A DNA stretch of 64,000 bases from Dallia pectoralis (taxonomy: Eukaryota; Chordata; Actinopteri; Esociformes; Umbridae): positions 19,152,328-19,216,327 of the forward strand of contig CM055728.1 in assembly GCA_029465975.1 (NCBI GenBank), in the 5' to 3' direction. Each line of letters starts with the position of its first letter. Position 1 is the stretch's first letter. The position numbers were made by a program, and so were the translations under genes. Below the pieces are notes generated by a model. That model was given only the letters and a program-made list of their open reading frames with translations, was not told the origin of the DNA and searched no databases. Positions 23,212 through 35,789 of this stretch are shown piece after piece.

Positions 23212-26200
23212 TCACAGGTCTGAGAGTCTCTCAAAATCTGTGTCTCTTTTCTCTTCTTTGGCTGGGCTCTGTGTGTCTTTAACTGTCTCACGGGCCCCAT
23301 CTCTCTTCAAGCTCCCTTCCTTCTCCTGTTTGTCTGCCCTCAGAGGATGGCTTGTGCCTGGCTGGGCCATGTGGAAGAGAGTGGGCCTCAGGGAGTAGCA
23401 AATGGGTTGGACCTGTGCAGGGGTCCAGGCTTTGGAGACTGGCATGGGTGGCGCAGAGGGACACGAGCCCTCAGTCAGAGTCGAGCTTGACAGTGACACA
23501 AAGGTGGTCTTCATCTGGAGGACGTCTAGTGGTTTGGAGTGCTTCATGTTCCTCAGGTGCTGCTCCCAGGTGCACTTGTTGAGTCGGAGCTCCACGCGGG
23601 CGTGAGCAGGCTTTGGTGCCCTAGGATTGGGTTTAGGGGTGCGATGGGGTCTGGGGCCCCCTGCTGGGACTGTATGTCGGTTGGTAGCAACCTGAGGAGA
23701 TGGGCTATTGTGTGTAGTGGCCAGGACAGGAGGGTTAGTCGTTGGTGTTTGGGTGGCATCACTGTCAGTTCGAGTTTCAGAGAGAGCCCTCATGGCGTCA
23801 GGATAACCTATGTTTCCAATCGCTGACTTCTCCACAGACACAGATACGACAGTTTTCCTGGTAGTGAGGTATTTTTGGGTGGAGGCACTTTTTGTATCCT
23901 GGGCTTGAAGGGGTCCTGCTGTTTTGCTCTTCTGGATTGGCGCAGGGACACTGGTGGTCTCCCCATCATATAATAGCACAAAGTCCCTCTGACTGACTAG
24001 CGGCAGCAGCTTCAGCCCACGCTGGCATTTGTTGAAGATCTCCAAAGTCAGATCTACAGGTGATAAAGTATTAAGCGGCGAGGCCTGATTAACTAACTAC
24101 TAGTTTGTAGATCTATCACACCAGATTTACAAGATGAACTGCTCAAATGAAAAAGGAGATACGTTGGGGAATGTTATAATTAAATGTGGAATGGTTGACA
24201 CCAAATAATTGTTTTTAAATAAAATGATTCATTAGTTACATCTGCAATTAGTTGCTATTGAATAAATGTTATTCATTTTCCTTTCATCTTATACAGTATG
24301 ATCTGGCAGTTCTGGTTAAGCCAGTTGTTAACTCACCGAGAGTTTCCACAACAGTACTGGGAATAATATCGTTGAGGACTTCACAGTTAGTGTGGAGGGC
24401 TGGGTTACAGTTCATCTCCAACAGCCACACCTAAATTTGAAAAGATCAAGGTATACATGTAGCATAGCAAGTTTCATTTCACCAGCTGTTCACAAATGCT
24501 TTGAAAATAAACATCTTTGTTTTTCTCCTTGTGGAGAAATAATTCTGTATTTTCCCTGTCACCGAAGTCTTACATTAACTTACCCCTAAACTTAACTTCA
24601 GTACACAAACGTTTATGCCTAAAGTTAACACCCAACCCTAATAATAAATAATAATTGTGTGAATGGAACTATCTGGTTTGACTTGACGTTTGACATTTGG
24701 TCCCACAAATATAGTTAAATCCGAATTACAGACACACTGTGTGTATTTTAAAAAAAGATAAGGGGTTTTGCTCACCTTGAAGTCCTCGTCAATCAGAAAG
24801 TCACAGCCAATCAGGTCAAAGTTGCCCAGTTTACGATCTAGCTTGGCTTTCACAGCAAAGAAACACTGGATCATGATTTGCTGCATTTGCTTCTAATGAA
24901 TTGAAAACAGACATCGGTAATAGAGACAGACGCACCAAATGAAATGTGTGTAGGGAGAATATTCAGTTTGTAGTCTCATCAGAAGTACAAACACATTATA
25001 TTGTTTACAAAACACTTGCAAAGCATGTCATTTTATTATTAAAACAATTGTGCTTTCATAAGTTCCTTAGGGGTTAAGCAACTTACAGTGAAAGTGCTAA
25101 ACACCCAATCTCTAGACAGGCCCTTGTCAAACCTGAGATTGTCATTAATGTAGGTGTTTAATCGGTCCATGGACCAGACAGTGTCCTCTTTTAGCAAACT
25201 GTAGAGTGGGTTTTTCTTTTGCATGTACTTAGGGGGAACAGCAGATGACCAGGATACGCATGAACGGGTAAGAGAGAGATTTGTTACAAGACAAATAATT
25301 TAAAGATTTAAGTTTAATCTTTGACATATTCCCTATTACCTACTTGCACGGCAAGAGACCCATTATTTGATATCCCCCATTTATCTTAATTTTCTTATTA
25401 TAATTATCAATAGTTGGAACGCTACTCCTCTCATAGCTTTTAAGCCAGAGACACCATTCAAACTTTACTACGTGCAGTATGGTCTGGAATACGTTTTGTT
25501 TTAATGTTTGATATTTTTATACTCAAGTTTTGGCAAAAAACATTACAGGGTTAAAAGTGAAAATAGCGCCAGTAGTTCCAGCATGTCAAATGAAACTCAA
25601 GTAAAAAGCTCTGAATATATTTGTATTTCAGTTAAAAATATTTATCTGGCTTTAATGGGGATGCATCTGTTGACAAGCTGATTCTCTAATAGGCCAGCTA
25701 TCCAAACAGACAGGTCAGGGGATGCCAAATATTTGTTCTGTCTAACAATGTAATACATTTTGTTTGTCTTACCTGGTTAGTCAAATGGGAAGAGAGGTTC
25801 TGCGAGTTGTGGTCGTAAAGGTCACAGGTCAAACGCACATAACCATGGCGAAAGAACACCATATATGGAGAGGTGCAGGCAATGAGGAGGTAAGAGCGAA
25901 TGTCAAACTTTCTCCCTTTCAGGAGCAGAGGGTTCTTGATATACCTGGAGATACACTAGTTGTTATTTTAGTAATTAGACATATAGATCTGTGGTACAGT
26001 GCATCCAGATCGTATTCATAGAGCTTCACTTTTTCTACATTTTGTTATGTTACAGCCTCATTCCAAAATGGATTCAATTCATTTCTCCCGCAATTATACA
26101 CACAATATCCCATAATGACAAAGTGAAAAAAGTCTGTTTAATATTTTTCATAGATGTGCGAAAAATAAAAAACGATAATATAAATATAATTATCAAAGTC

Positions 26201-29100
26201 AATTACTCCTGCCAATGTTCTCCAGCATCCAACACATTGACTACATTATTTTTCGCTCACTTCATAATCTACCCGGACTTTGACACGTGCCCTTGTTTGG
26301 AGACAATAAGCATTATTCGCTTCACCTGTGATATGTCATATAATCGTTTAGTAGACTCAATACTATTCAATACAGTTCACCCACTGCTGTATTACACGCG
26401 CCTGTGGCAGGCAGAAAGGCAGCTTTCTGTCAAACTGTCTCTCTGAGGGGTTCTGTAACTTGAGTCTGAAGGCTGAGATGTCATTCTGGCTCCTCAGGAG
26501 GAAGATTCCCCGGCCCTGGTTAAGGCCCGTGGGTTTACAGATCCACATGCTCATGTCCATATCACGGATACCTTGAAATACAACACGGTCATGTTACTGT
26601 CGATATCACTGTAGCTTGGTTACAACACACTGATAAGAAAAGCAGTGTCAACTTTATTGCAACACGGTGACTCAGTCGTCGCCAGCATAAGATTCTTGCC
26701 ATCACATACAGTCCAGTCCATAAGTATATCAGCACAACGACTCACTCCATCCAGCTGGTACTGCTCTGCAACATTCGTAGAATACGACCTCAACTCACTC
26801 AGGAAGCAGCACAAATTCTTGTTCAGGCGCTTGTCATCTCACGTCTGCATTACTGCAACTCACTCTTGGTGGGGCTCCCTGGCGTGTGGAACCAAACCCC
26901 TGCCATACAGAATGCCGCGGCCATTCACCCTACTTCCTCGCACTCCACACTGGCTTTTAAAAGACATCTTCCCCGTCATTAAGTCAATAAAATCCAATAT
27001 TGTTTTTTTTGCCAAATTGAGTTGTATTTTTTGTATTTTGAGTAATTCTTGCCAAATTAAATGTATGCCAAACTAGGTCCACCTGGTTTTGCTTACATTT
27101 CTAAATCTTGGGATGTCAGGTGCTGTGAGGGTTGTTTCTGAATACTTATGGACTGCACTTCACACAGGAAATAAATGCAATAAATGCATTTATAAAATTA
27201 CGTTCCATTTTAGAGTATTATATGAGAAACGTGTGGTTATTACACTGCCAATGTTTACGTGTCCACATTGGAAAGATCTGTAATCAGTAGGCAGGTTCTG
27301 ATTAGTACCTGTGAAAGTATTAACCAACCTGTTTTATGTTACCACCAAACCATCCAAATGAAAAACAAACATGGACGTCAGTGTTTTCTCACACAAAATC
27401 CATTGTATCTTCCATCTCCAGGAACATGTTTCCCAAATGTTAGGCTCATTAGATAGACAAACTGGCATGTAAATCAGGCAGGGGGGTGTGATAAGTGAGA
27501 CAAATTCACACAGTTCATGGTTTCACTTTCAATTTTGGTCAACTAGCAAAGCCACTAGCAAAGCAGTAAGATGTACATATTAAATATATTTTCATATGGC
27601 ATACTTATTCTCTTCACTTTTCAGTTCATATTCAGTTCATCAGCAGATTGGGGGAACCGTATTAAAGCAACCAGGAAATGACAAAAATTAGCATACATTT
27701 TCTGTTAAAAAAAATAATTTGATTGCTAGCCATCAAGCAAGTTATAAATTCCATTGACTTGCAGACAAGTGGAAAACTGGAAAACTCCAACCCCATACAG
27801 AATATAGTTTGCAATGTCGTGGTGGTGTGCTATTGTGTAACTGAAGGTGTTTTGGACCCATTTGTACCTTCCTGCTGGGCAAAGAAGGCCTCTCTCTCTT
27901 CTCTCAAATCCATACGGAAAGTAGTGGGGAAAAACTCCTCAATTTTCAACCTCCTATACAGGAAGGAGCTGTTAGATACAAGTTCAACTTGGCAAAATAT
28001 TTGTTTTCAGTACAGGGTGAATACGAGACAATGTACCTCTAGGGAACTCTTACTTGTAGGCCTGTCATTAGGCTGAGTCTTCCTTTAAACTATTATTATG
28101 AAATATGAAATAAGTATTAACATGTTCTGTTACGGTACTAGTTGATTTTTCTCTGTGCACATATACACTCTATTACAAGTGTGATTTCTGTTGGTGAAGC
28201 CGTTTTCGGGCATCTTAAAAAAAACTGTTATTTTTTAGTTATGCTGTTGAATGGACACTAGATGGGGGTAGATGTTCAAAAAGTGTTTTTATTAGTTGGT
28301 CTTTCTTTTCTGTATTTTACGTAGGCTGCACTGCATTTCAGCTGTATTTAAAAAAAAGTGCAAAAGTGCTCCACTGTGGCCCGTGTGTTTATGTAACTAA
28401 AAACTTCCGTATCCATTCATAATGTTGACTGTATTGTGAGAGGCGTATGCAGAAGCCTCACCTGAGCCCTCGACCGTGTTTGACCTTGCTGCTCACACGG
28501 TCATACTCCCTTAGGCTGCTAAGGAGGCCAATCTTAGTGGTCAGCACTTTATTGTTGGAGATCTGATACAAGAGTTGTTGCCCTACAACACAAATGCAAA
28601 TTCACAACATACAACCAAGATGCACGCAATTCTATAGTAAACAAGTGAACAACTACAATATGTGACGCTTATTGAAAAATAATAACAATTTAATTCAGCT
28701 GATACCGTTTAATCCTGTGTTGATACCTCTGTGCGGAGAACAATATGCCCAGCTGAAGTTACCTTCTTTGAAGTTGTTGTATGTGGCTGGGGATTTGGTC
28801 TCACACCACTTGAGTATGAAGTCCTTTCTGGTCTTGTCGTAGATTCTTTGCCATCCTCTGCTCTCGCAATAGGAGATCACTCTACAAAAAAATGGCAAAC
28901 ATAGAGTCAAGGTTTATGTTGAATTATTTAAAAAGTACCGGTCATAGTTATAATGACTCACATGGAGGCCCCATTCCCTCCTCCAAAGAAGAAAAAGGGC
29001 CCTGGGCCCCTGGGCTCCTCAATCTTCCTGTCTGTTTCTTTCTCTAGATCCGGTTGTAGCGCCACCCTCCTGGAGGTCAACCTTATCCTGTTGCCTCTGA
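23212..29100 (-). CDS. ttll10: Tubulin tyrosine ligase-like 10 (glycylase), main body of gene
   Basis: TTLL10 adds glycine chains to acceptor proteins; in mouse it elongates glycine side chains, with NAP1 and tubulin as reported substrates. Coding exons in transcription order: about 29069 or 29101 to 28962 (upstream edge uncertain), 28881-28763, 28582-28462, 27953-27868, 26571-26385, 25944-25773, 25227-25087, 24892-24776, 24430-24337, 24053-23212. Frame is kept at each junction; the listed exons give at least 660 residues (human about 670). The ATP-grasp/TTL core shows GGGNGAS, RKDFILKWCETKS, the nucleotide-binding WICKPTGLNQGRGIFLL, GRKFDIRSYLL, then FDLIGCDFLID and VWLLEMNCNPALHTNCEVL with the acidic and Asn residues expected for Mg-ATP. 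The final exon encodes a Pro/Ser/Thr-rich tail of about 250 residues without recognised domain. A candidate polyadenylation signal (forward tttatt, 23114-23119) lies about 95 bases past the stop. Several introns carry transposon remnants. Confidence 0.93.
25995..26350. mobile_element. Tc1-like fragments in a TTLL10 intron
   Basis: Bases 26030-26150 (tctacattttgttatgttac, agcctcattccaaaatggat, cataatgacaaagtgaaaaa) match the end region of a widespread teleost Tc1-like element. Bases 26215-26345 (catccaacacattgactaca, gacacgtgcccttgtttg, attcgcttcacctgtga) are similar to the end of the Tc1/mariner remnant at 60230-60345 of this window, so that family recurs here. No transposase frame remains. 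Confidence 0.6.
26640..26965 (+). mobile_element. LINE reverse-transcriptase 3' fragment in a TTLL10 intron
   Basis: One frame reads LCNIRRIRPQLTQEAAQILV, then QALVISRLHYCNSLLVGLP, the typical end of the reverse transcriptase of fish non-LTR retrotransposons (L2/Jockey-like group). The fragment is 5'-truncated, as is usual for LINE copies, and frame breaks occur on both sides. It lies on the strand opposite to TTLL10. Confidence 0.7.
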
Positions 29101-29773
29101 AGCACATCACCTCCAGACTTTTACCTGCCCCTATCATAGATATGGATTTACATACACATGACTGCATACATTCTTACAAGTACATGCTATATGCTGACAT
29201 ATTTAGGTTTTGTATGTTTAGCTTTACATTAAATGCACATTAGTATATTTAATTGTACCCTTTAATAAGCACTACTTCACTAATACCTAGATCATTTTTA
29301 TTCATATTGTCCATATTTCAGATTGCTACAATTGCTAGTTTTTCTTATATGAATATTTCTGATATTACTCTTGCTTTATATATTTTTTTAATAATTACTG
29401 GTAAAGATGGCGTAAGCCATGTAAAAATAATGTAATTGTTAAAAAATAAGCTTTGTTTTTAGCTTCATTTGACAACACTTGGACAACTGGTGAATTTTTA
29501 TAAAAATATTTTCCAGCAAAATAGTTACTGGGTGCTGATTGTAGGCATTCCTTTTCTATTTGGGTATTCCAGCATTTTTTAAAAACTTTACCCTTGTTCA
29601 CTGATGCCTACATGAGCTATTTTTTCACCGTATGATTAACTGGAGGTTTAGCCTGTTTGCCTCTCCAGTTACTTATTATCGTAAAATACAGTTTTTACAA
29701 CTTCAGAAGAAACCCAGCAGAACGAAAAACAAAGTAAAAAATCAGCACAACCTTTTGGCCACCCACACCTCAT

Positions 29774-30025
29774 TCAATAATTGACAAACATAATAATTGT
29801 ACTCTTTTGCCCTCCATTCTCTGCGGTCCCCCTTTGCTCCGCTTTTCCTTTGCTTGCGGACGACTTCTGGGTCTCTGTATTAACCTGGAGTTGGCCTACC
29901 CCCTCACTGGGTTCTGATGTCAGGGACCTGCTTTGTCTCTCCTGTGGTGGGTTGTCTCCACCAACCAGCTGGGCATCCACTACCTCGCCCTGAGGGTAGG
30001 GCTCAACCCAGTTCTCCAATGACAT
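29774..30025 (-). CDS. Candidate first coding exon of TTLL10
   Basis: An open frame starting at 30025 (MSLENWVEPYPQGEVVDAQL) encodes an acidic, Gln/Ser-rich segment that looks like protein-coding sequence and is in the right position and strand to be the N terminus of TTLL10, whose recognised body begins at about 29.1 kb. I could not settle the donor: an in-frame gt after CTCCAG (phase 0), AGCAG|gtccct (phase 2) and AAAAGA|gtacaa (phase 1) are all possible. Two candidate acceptors of the next exon need phase 2. An extra exon between them is also possible. Confidence 0.5.
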   Translation of the reverse strand: MSLENWVEPYPQGEVVDAQLVGGDNPPQERQSRSLTSEPSEGVGQLQVNTETQKSSASKGKAEQRGTAENGGQKSTIIMFVNY

Positions 30026-31426
30026 TACTGAACCGTGAGTGCTTGAGTTCTGGAGTAGGAAGAGTTTTTACGTTTGCATCATAACCGCCTCAGTCTCCAA
30101 AATCTCCTCTTCGCAGTCTGCAACACTCCTTGTCCAAGACTGCAGACAGGAGTTTACTGACTTGGGCTGTAATTCAGCATGCGCTCACTATTTACTGGAG
30201 TGTGAAACTTGAGCTGTCAATAAGATTAAAAAAGATGCAAGTTTGATTGTTGTTATTTTTGTTTACATGCAATGTAAACAAACAATTATTCACAAAATGC
30301 AAATCGTAATTTTACTCAAATTGTATGTTTTTTCATTGCTCAGACAATTTGTCAACGTGTATTATTCCTTTCAGCTTTGTAGATAACTAAGTAATAAGAA
30401 CAACTCTTTATTTAAATGCCTAATAAATCAGATGCATTAAATAAGTTTGTATTCATTCAGAATATTTTTTTAGCAGTAGGTAGGCAGTAAGTGGCAACCT
30501 CTGACCTTATTAAGTGTTAGTCCATGTTGATCTTGGTCTGTACCAACGGCACACTGGTTGTCAGCTTAGTATGTACGGTAAACTGAGTTGTGTAAAGTAA
30601 AGTGTGTAAACAACCACTAGTTGCCTGGGTAATGGGTGCCTTGGCAACAGTTGCTAATTCTAGGTTAAATCTTGCACCACAATGTAATAGATTCAGAATA
30701 GAGGTCAATGAAAAGCAATAGAACGCTCAAGGCCACGCCTCCGTTGGGGAAAACATTATACATTGAAGGACGCTTAAATTGGCATCCGGTCAAGATTTAA
30801 GTGAACATTCACCAACGTCTTATTCTTTATTTATTATAAAAGGCAGACAATGCTATTACTTAAGGTAAATTCTAATGTATTTGGTTATTTTTACTGCTTT
30901 TACTGCTCAATGCAGAATCACATTTTATTACCTAGTACAACATGCTTTTTATGAAAATTATTATTTTTAATTATAATTATTCTGCAGTGCAATTCAACTG
31001 ACAAATGGTATTAGTTAAGGGAACATATTCGTTTTTCTCTCTCAATAAGATTTGCCTCCCATTTTGTAAATCCAGTAATCATTCCCATCATTTGTCTACA
31101 GAGGACCCACCCAGTCACAGTTGGCAATTACTACTAATCTTCTTCCTACCTCCCAACAACAATGTATTGTATACAAATAATTTTCTAGGAGTGGTGCCAT
31201 AGCCATTTATGTTTTTTTAAATAATTTAACCGTTATTTAACCAGGTAAGCTGAATGTGAACAAATTCTCATTTGCAATGGCAGTCTGGCTAAGTTAAAGC
31301 GAGAAAATGCAAGTGTTTTAAAATATTCTCTTATGCAGTAACAAATTATCCACAATCGGAAGAATTTGGATGCATACTTAATTCAGGATCCAAATTTGGC
31401 TAAACGAATCAGTAATGTACAGTATA
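30026..31426. other. Upstream flank of TTLL10, no gene seen
   Basis: AT-rich intergenic or 5' intronic sequence. I see no coding exon, RNA gene or confident promoter element. Conserved regulatory elements cannot be judged from a single sequence. Confidence 0.4.
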
Positions 31427-31428
31427 TA

Positions 31429-32182
31429 CAGGTGCTGGTCATATAATCAGAATATCATCAAAAAGTTGATTTATTTCAGTAATTCCATTCAAAAAGTGAA
31501 ACTTGTATAATGTATTCATTCATTCCACACAGACTGGTATATTTCAAGTGTTCATTCCTTTTAATGTTGATGATTATAACTGACAACTAATGAAAATCCC
31601 AAAATCAGTAACTCAGAAAATTTGAATATTTTGAAAAGGTTCAATATTGAAGACACCTGGTGCCACACTCTAATCAGCTAATTAACTCAAAACACCTGCA
31701 AAGGCCTTTATATGGTCTCTCAGTCTAGTTCTGTAGGCTACACAATCATGGGGAAGACTGCTGACTTGTCAGCTGTCCAAAAGACGACCATTGACACCTT
31801 GCACAAGAAGGGCACATTAATAGAGAGGCGAAGTCTATGGGGTATTGTGAAGAGGAAGATGTGATACACCAGACCCAACAATGTAGAAGAGCTGAAGGCC
31901 ACTATCAGTGCAACCTGGGCTCTCATAACACCTAAGCAGTGCCACAGACTGATCGACTCCATGCACGCCGCATTACTGCATGACAATAAAACTTTGAATC
32001 TTGAATCTAATTCAGGCAAAAGGTGCCCCAACTAAGTATTGAGTGCTGTACATGCTCATACTTTTCATGTTCATACTTTTCAGTTGGCCAACATTTCTAA
32101 AACATTTTTTTGTATTGGTCTTAAGTAATATTCTATTTTTTTCAACTTATTGATGATATTCTAATTGTATGACCAGCACCTG
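31429..32182. mobile_element. Internally deleted Tc1/mariner element with intact ends
   Basis: The left end begins caggtgctggtcatataatc and the right end is its inverted copy (ending gaccagcacctg), each flanked by TA. About 36 of the first 42 bases of the inverted repeats agree. The left interior keeps the normal 5' region (ggggaagactgctgacttgt) but the element is only 754 bp. Bases about 31930-32005 hold a different tail (atgacaataaaactttgaat followed by cttgaatct) resembling the 3' end of a fish LINE, so a second element may have inserted into or replaced the deleted middle. Confidence 0.85.
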
Positions 32183-33336
32183 TAGACTGTATGAAATTGT
32201 AGAGATTTACACTTTATTGCTAAACACTGCTTTATATGTTCTCCATAAAATCTTCAGGTAGGTTTTTAATTTAAAGCCCAGACTGAAAAAAAAATGACAA
32301 AGCTTTTTTAAAATCCCATAAAGAATGGCAGTGAATGTTTGAAGCGTAAACATGACAAAACAGACATGTAGTATCTTTAATAATTGTTCGGCTGACATTT
32401 ATTTTTTGGGAAGGGTGCCATGATCGGTTAAACATAAAAAATAAGAAAAAGTAATGTTAAGTTTATTTCAATGGGTTGTAGAAGTTTATTTTCAAATGTA
32501 AAAAGTGTAATGTACTGTGATTTACTATAGAATATTATATTTTATTTTAAAACATATGTCCAGTGTCTTGCATTTTTTTGCCACTGTATTAACTCGTTAG
32601 AACAGATTAATTGTGACGGTACAGTATTATGTTGTATTTTGGTTCTTGAGACAATATGCTAATTATATTGTACTTTCACTATTTTAACTATTTTTAATCA
32701 GCAGTTGTGGTTTGAAGTGTGTCTTCAGGTTGATAAGACACTAGATAAACTTTAAACACTCGTTGTTTCTACATAGAACTCGGGTTTCAATAGTATTCAG
32801 ACAATTTTAGCCACACCTTAATAAAGAACCGCCAACACTGATAGACAGTGCAAAGTTCTGCGTAGGTGGACAAAGAGAACAGGTTTGTTTTATAGCCCCG
32901 TCAATTGTTCGGCACACCATCTGCCAAGCAAGGGAAATACAAAGTGTGTGTGTGCACACGTGTGTGCAGAGTGGGTATGTGCATGTCAATTTACAAGGAC
33001 AGGAAAAGGTGTGTGTGATGTGGAGATCTACCCATCCCCATGTCTCAATATCTCAACTGCCGCCTGCACCAGGAAGTAATACAATATTGCAGTTCACCCA
33101 TAGAGTTCGGTAGAGGACTCTATTGCACTATTTCTCATTTTAGAATGTGCTGCATAATTTTCAACTGCCAAAATCAGTGGTACCACCTCATTTTGAGAGA
33201 CCCAAAAGTGTTTTTAAATATGCTCTACAGAATATCTACTAAACCTAACCTTAAACCTTTTTCTAAATCTTACCATAATCCTAGATCTGTGCAAGCAGTT
33301 TCTTATCAACAGATTGTTCGTTGAAAGTTTGTTGAT

Positions 33337-33366
33337 TGTAGATCTTCTATATATAGAAGATCTACA
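33337..33366. repeat. 30-bp perfect palindrome
   Basis: The sequence around tagatcttctatatatagaa is exactly self-complementary over 30 bases with no spacer, centred between 33351 and 33352. It could form a cruciform or hairpin. Nothing known is recognised in it; it may be the junction of two inverted element ends. Confidence 0.9.
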
Positions 33367-33445
33367 GATGGAGACTGGGACTCTCAAAACAAAGCGTAAC
33401 CTAACCAGTCATCAACTTGCCACGTGGTGTCAAGACAACAGCTCC

Positions 33446-33645
33446 TTAATTCAGTGTAAATAAAACAAAGGATACGATTGTACATGTCAGAAAGCAGAGG
33501 ATGGAAAACACCACAATCCACATCAACATGTCTGCAGTAGAGTGAGCAGTCTTAAGTTCTTCAGCGTTCACATAGCCACAGACCTGTGATGGGGCATCTT
33601 TGTCACCAGAGTTGTGAGGACGGTACAATAGCGACTCTCCTCCTT
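33446..33645 (-). CDS. Candidate exon of a small single-pass membrane protein
   Basis: A - strand open frame preceded by an acceptor-like tttttaatttaag reads ESLLYRPHNSGDKDAPSQ..., then VCGYVNAEELKTAHSTAD, then a strong hydrophobic segment of about 25 residues (MWIVVFSILCFLTCTIVSFV) ending LFTLN and a stop at 33446-33448. The pattern, a polar stretch followed by one C-terminal transmembrane helix, looks like the last exon of a small integral membrane protein. I do not recognise the family and found no upstream exon with certainty. It could be chance. Confidence 0.35.
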
Positions 33646-33975
33646 AAATTAAAAATAATAATAATTGGCAAGTGTGTGATAAACCTGGTGCTCCCAACTT
33701 TAGTATATCGAGCCTACTGTCAGTAAGACGAGTCTGTATCTAATATCATACCAAGACACTCTGACTGTTTATTGTAGACACAGATTTATTAACCAAATCG
33801 TACAATGGGGTTTTTGCTAGTAACATAACAGTAGGTAGACCTATAAATGTTAGATGTTGTCCTTTGGTAAATTCTTCCGAGCTTCTTTGGATTTGCAATT
33901 TTTTCGCCTTTTACTCTGGCTTTTTACCCTATATCCGCTAGGTCAGATATGATGAGACCGTTTCTTCGAGGTGGT

Positions 33976-34314
33976 TGTGACAACTCTCCCGGAAGCCATT
34001 CTACCGCCACCATTATTGTCTGGACTCATCATCACTCAAACCTGGTGCCCATTCCCTCATTCGTTGAGAATATAAGTTCCCTTTGTGTGGAATTGTTTTG
34101 TGTTACGGGTGTGTATTTGGTGAGAGTTCCTTCATTACTGATGTGCCGTGAGCCACCTGTCTATTGGACATTAGTGCGCTTTGTCGCAGATTTATAGTTT
34201 TCCGTACATGTTTGCTGGTGTCTGTCTGAAACTATTAAACGTCAGCAACGCTATCAGACTATGCTGCCTCTGACTATGTCCTTCCTCGCCAACACTTCAT
34301 TGCCAGCGTGACGG
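33976..34314 (+). mobile_element. Solo LTR remnant, Gypsy-like
   Basis: Begins tgtgacaactctcccgg, contains acctggtgcccattccctca, ttgagaatataagttccc and tgtggaattgttttgtgtta, and ends gccagcgtgacgg. The layout matches LTRs of fish Gypsy elements (start tgtcacaac, CTCATT-type middle, end gtgac). No internal region is attached, so it looks like a recombined solo LTR with decay. Confidence 0.5.
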
Positions 34315-35785
34315 TAGTGTTCCTTAAGTACTGTTAGTCAGATGCAATAGCTTTTTGAGTCTTCCACAAGATTTTCTGTCTTCAAACTGCCCAGTATTTT
34401 CATATTTCTTCTGACTTTTTTATTGTATTAATTTTTATTTGTGTTTATTGTAATGCTATATGTTGCTTATGATTAAAAAATCAACGCTTACTGCTAAGAT
34501 GAATTGCTGTTTCTCAGTTGTCGTACAACACAGTTATGTATATACAGTGCCCTTCTGAAATGTTGCCTCTCTTGGTAAAGTTAATTGAAAAAGGCAACAA
34601 TATAAACTTAATTTAAAAAACTCATATTTTGTAGAATCAAACAAATCTTGCTCCGTGGGAAACCGATGGGGAACCATGTGCAACATGTTGACACCTCAGA
34701 GAAAAGGAGTGAGCGCCAACCTGGATACACACATTGCACACCTACACACCTGTCCCGACAACCGACCAATCCGGGTGCTGCACCCACCACCATAGCCTGC
34801 TCCAAATAAATCCTTATCTACCAACAGTCACTTGCCCTCTCTCCCGAGTTCTCCGGTCAGGCACTATGCCCTTAGTTATGTCGATCATTCTGCAGCGTTT
34901 CAGACAGGGTGCAGTACACAGGCTCCGGGAGAACGGAGGACTTTAATAAAAGGAATAAAACTAAAGAAACTGAAAAACCGAACGTATCAACAAAATGTGA
35001 AAAGAACAAAGTTACAAAAGAATCAAAGGCTAAATAATGACAATTACAACACATGAGAAACATAAATAGGGACGTGATTAGGAACATGGATGAGGGCAGC
35101 AACCACAAACAGGTGTCAGTCTCCGAATGAGGGAGACGGGCTCCCACTGACAGGGGAAGATAACCGTCAATGTCCTCCTGGGCTGTTCGCTGCCAGCCAG
35201 GTCTTCTCCTATGTCTTACAAAATGAGGAACATTTTTATCATTGATTTATCCTGGTGATAGATATATATTGCATATCATGTCAATTTATCCATATGTAAG
35301 TTTAACCAGGATGATTGTGAGTTATTTTGTTCTTTTTTTCTGAAATGTAACTTAAGAGGATTGCATTCATGTGTCACATTTTCGGCTATTTCATGCATTA
35401 TAGTTGGGAACCGCATGTGTGTACCCGTACTTTAAAAAGCTTTTTTACGTCAGCAGTTGTGCACGTGCTTATACGGGTACCCAGTCTGAAACCTTAAAGA
35501 TCAAGCCACAACAAGAAAAACTAGATGAATAATGCTAATAATGTTCCTTATTTTCTAAATAACCAACAAAAAGTCTTGAAATGGAAACTCTCAATAAAAT
35601 GATTCATCATCCTAACAGTTACCCTGATGTTTATATAAAAATGTGTGTATATTCAACACGTATCCAAAATGGTATTTAGCAAGATGTTTTTCGCTTATCA
35701 ACAGATTGGCCTCTCAAATTAAAATGTATCTCAGATTTTTCTTTATCCCTCAAACCTGGGCCACTGCCGTTCTCTAAATATTCAA
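34315..35785. other. Intergenic, no gene seen
   Basis: AT-rich sequence. Around 34660-35160 there is a GC-richer stretch that may be another old LTR-type fragment in reverse orientation, but I cannot define ends. No exon or RNA gene is supported. Confidence 0.35.
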
Positions 35786-35789
35786 CGTC

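Noticed and set aside
23352..23826. + strand open frames over the last TTLL10 exon
   Set aside because: Shadows of the long - strand exon, which continues the TTLL10 frame.
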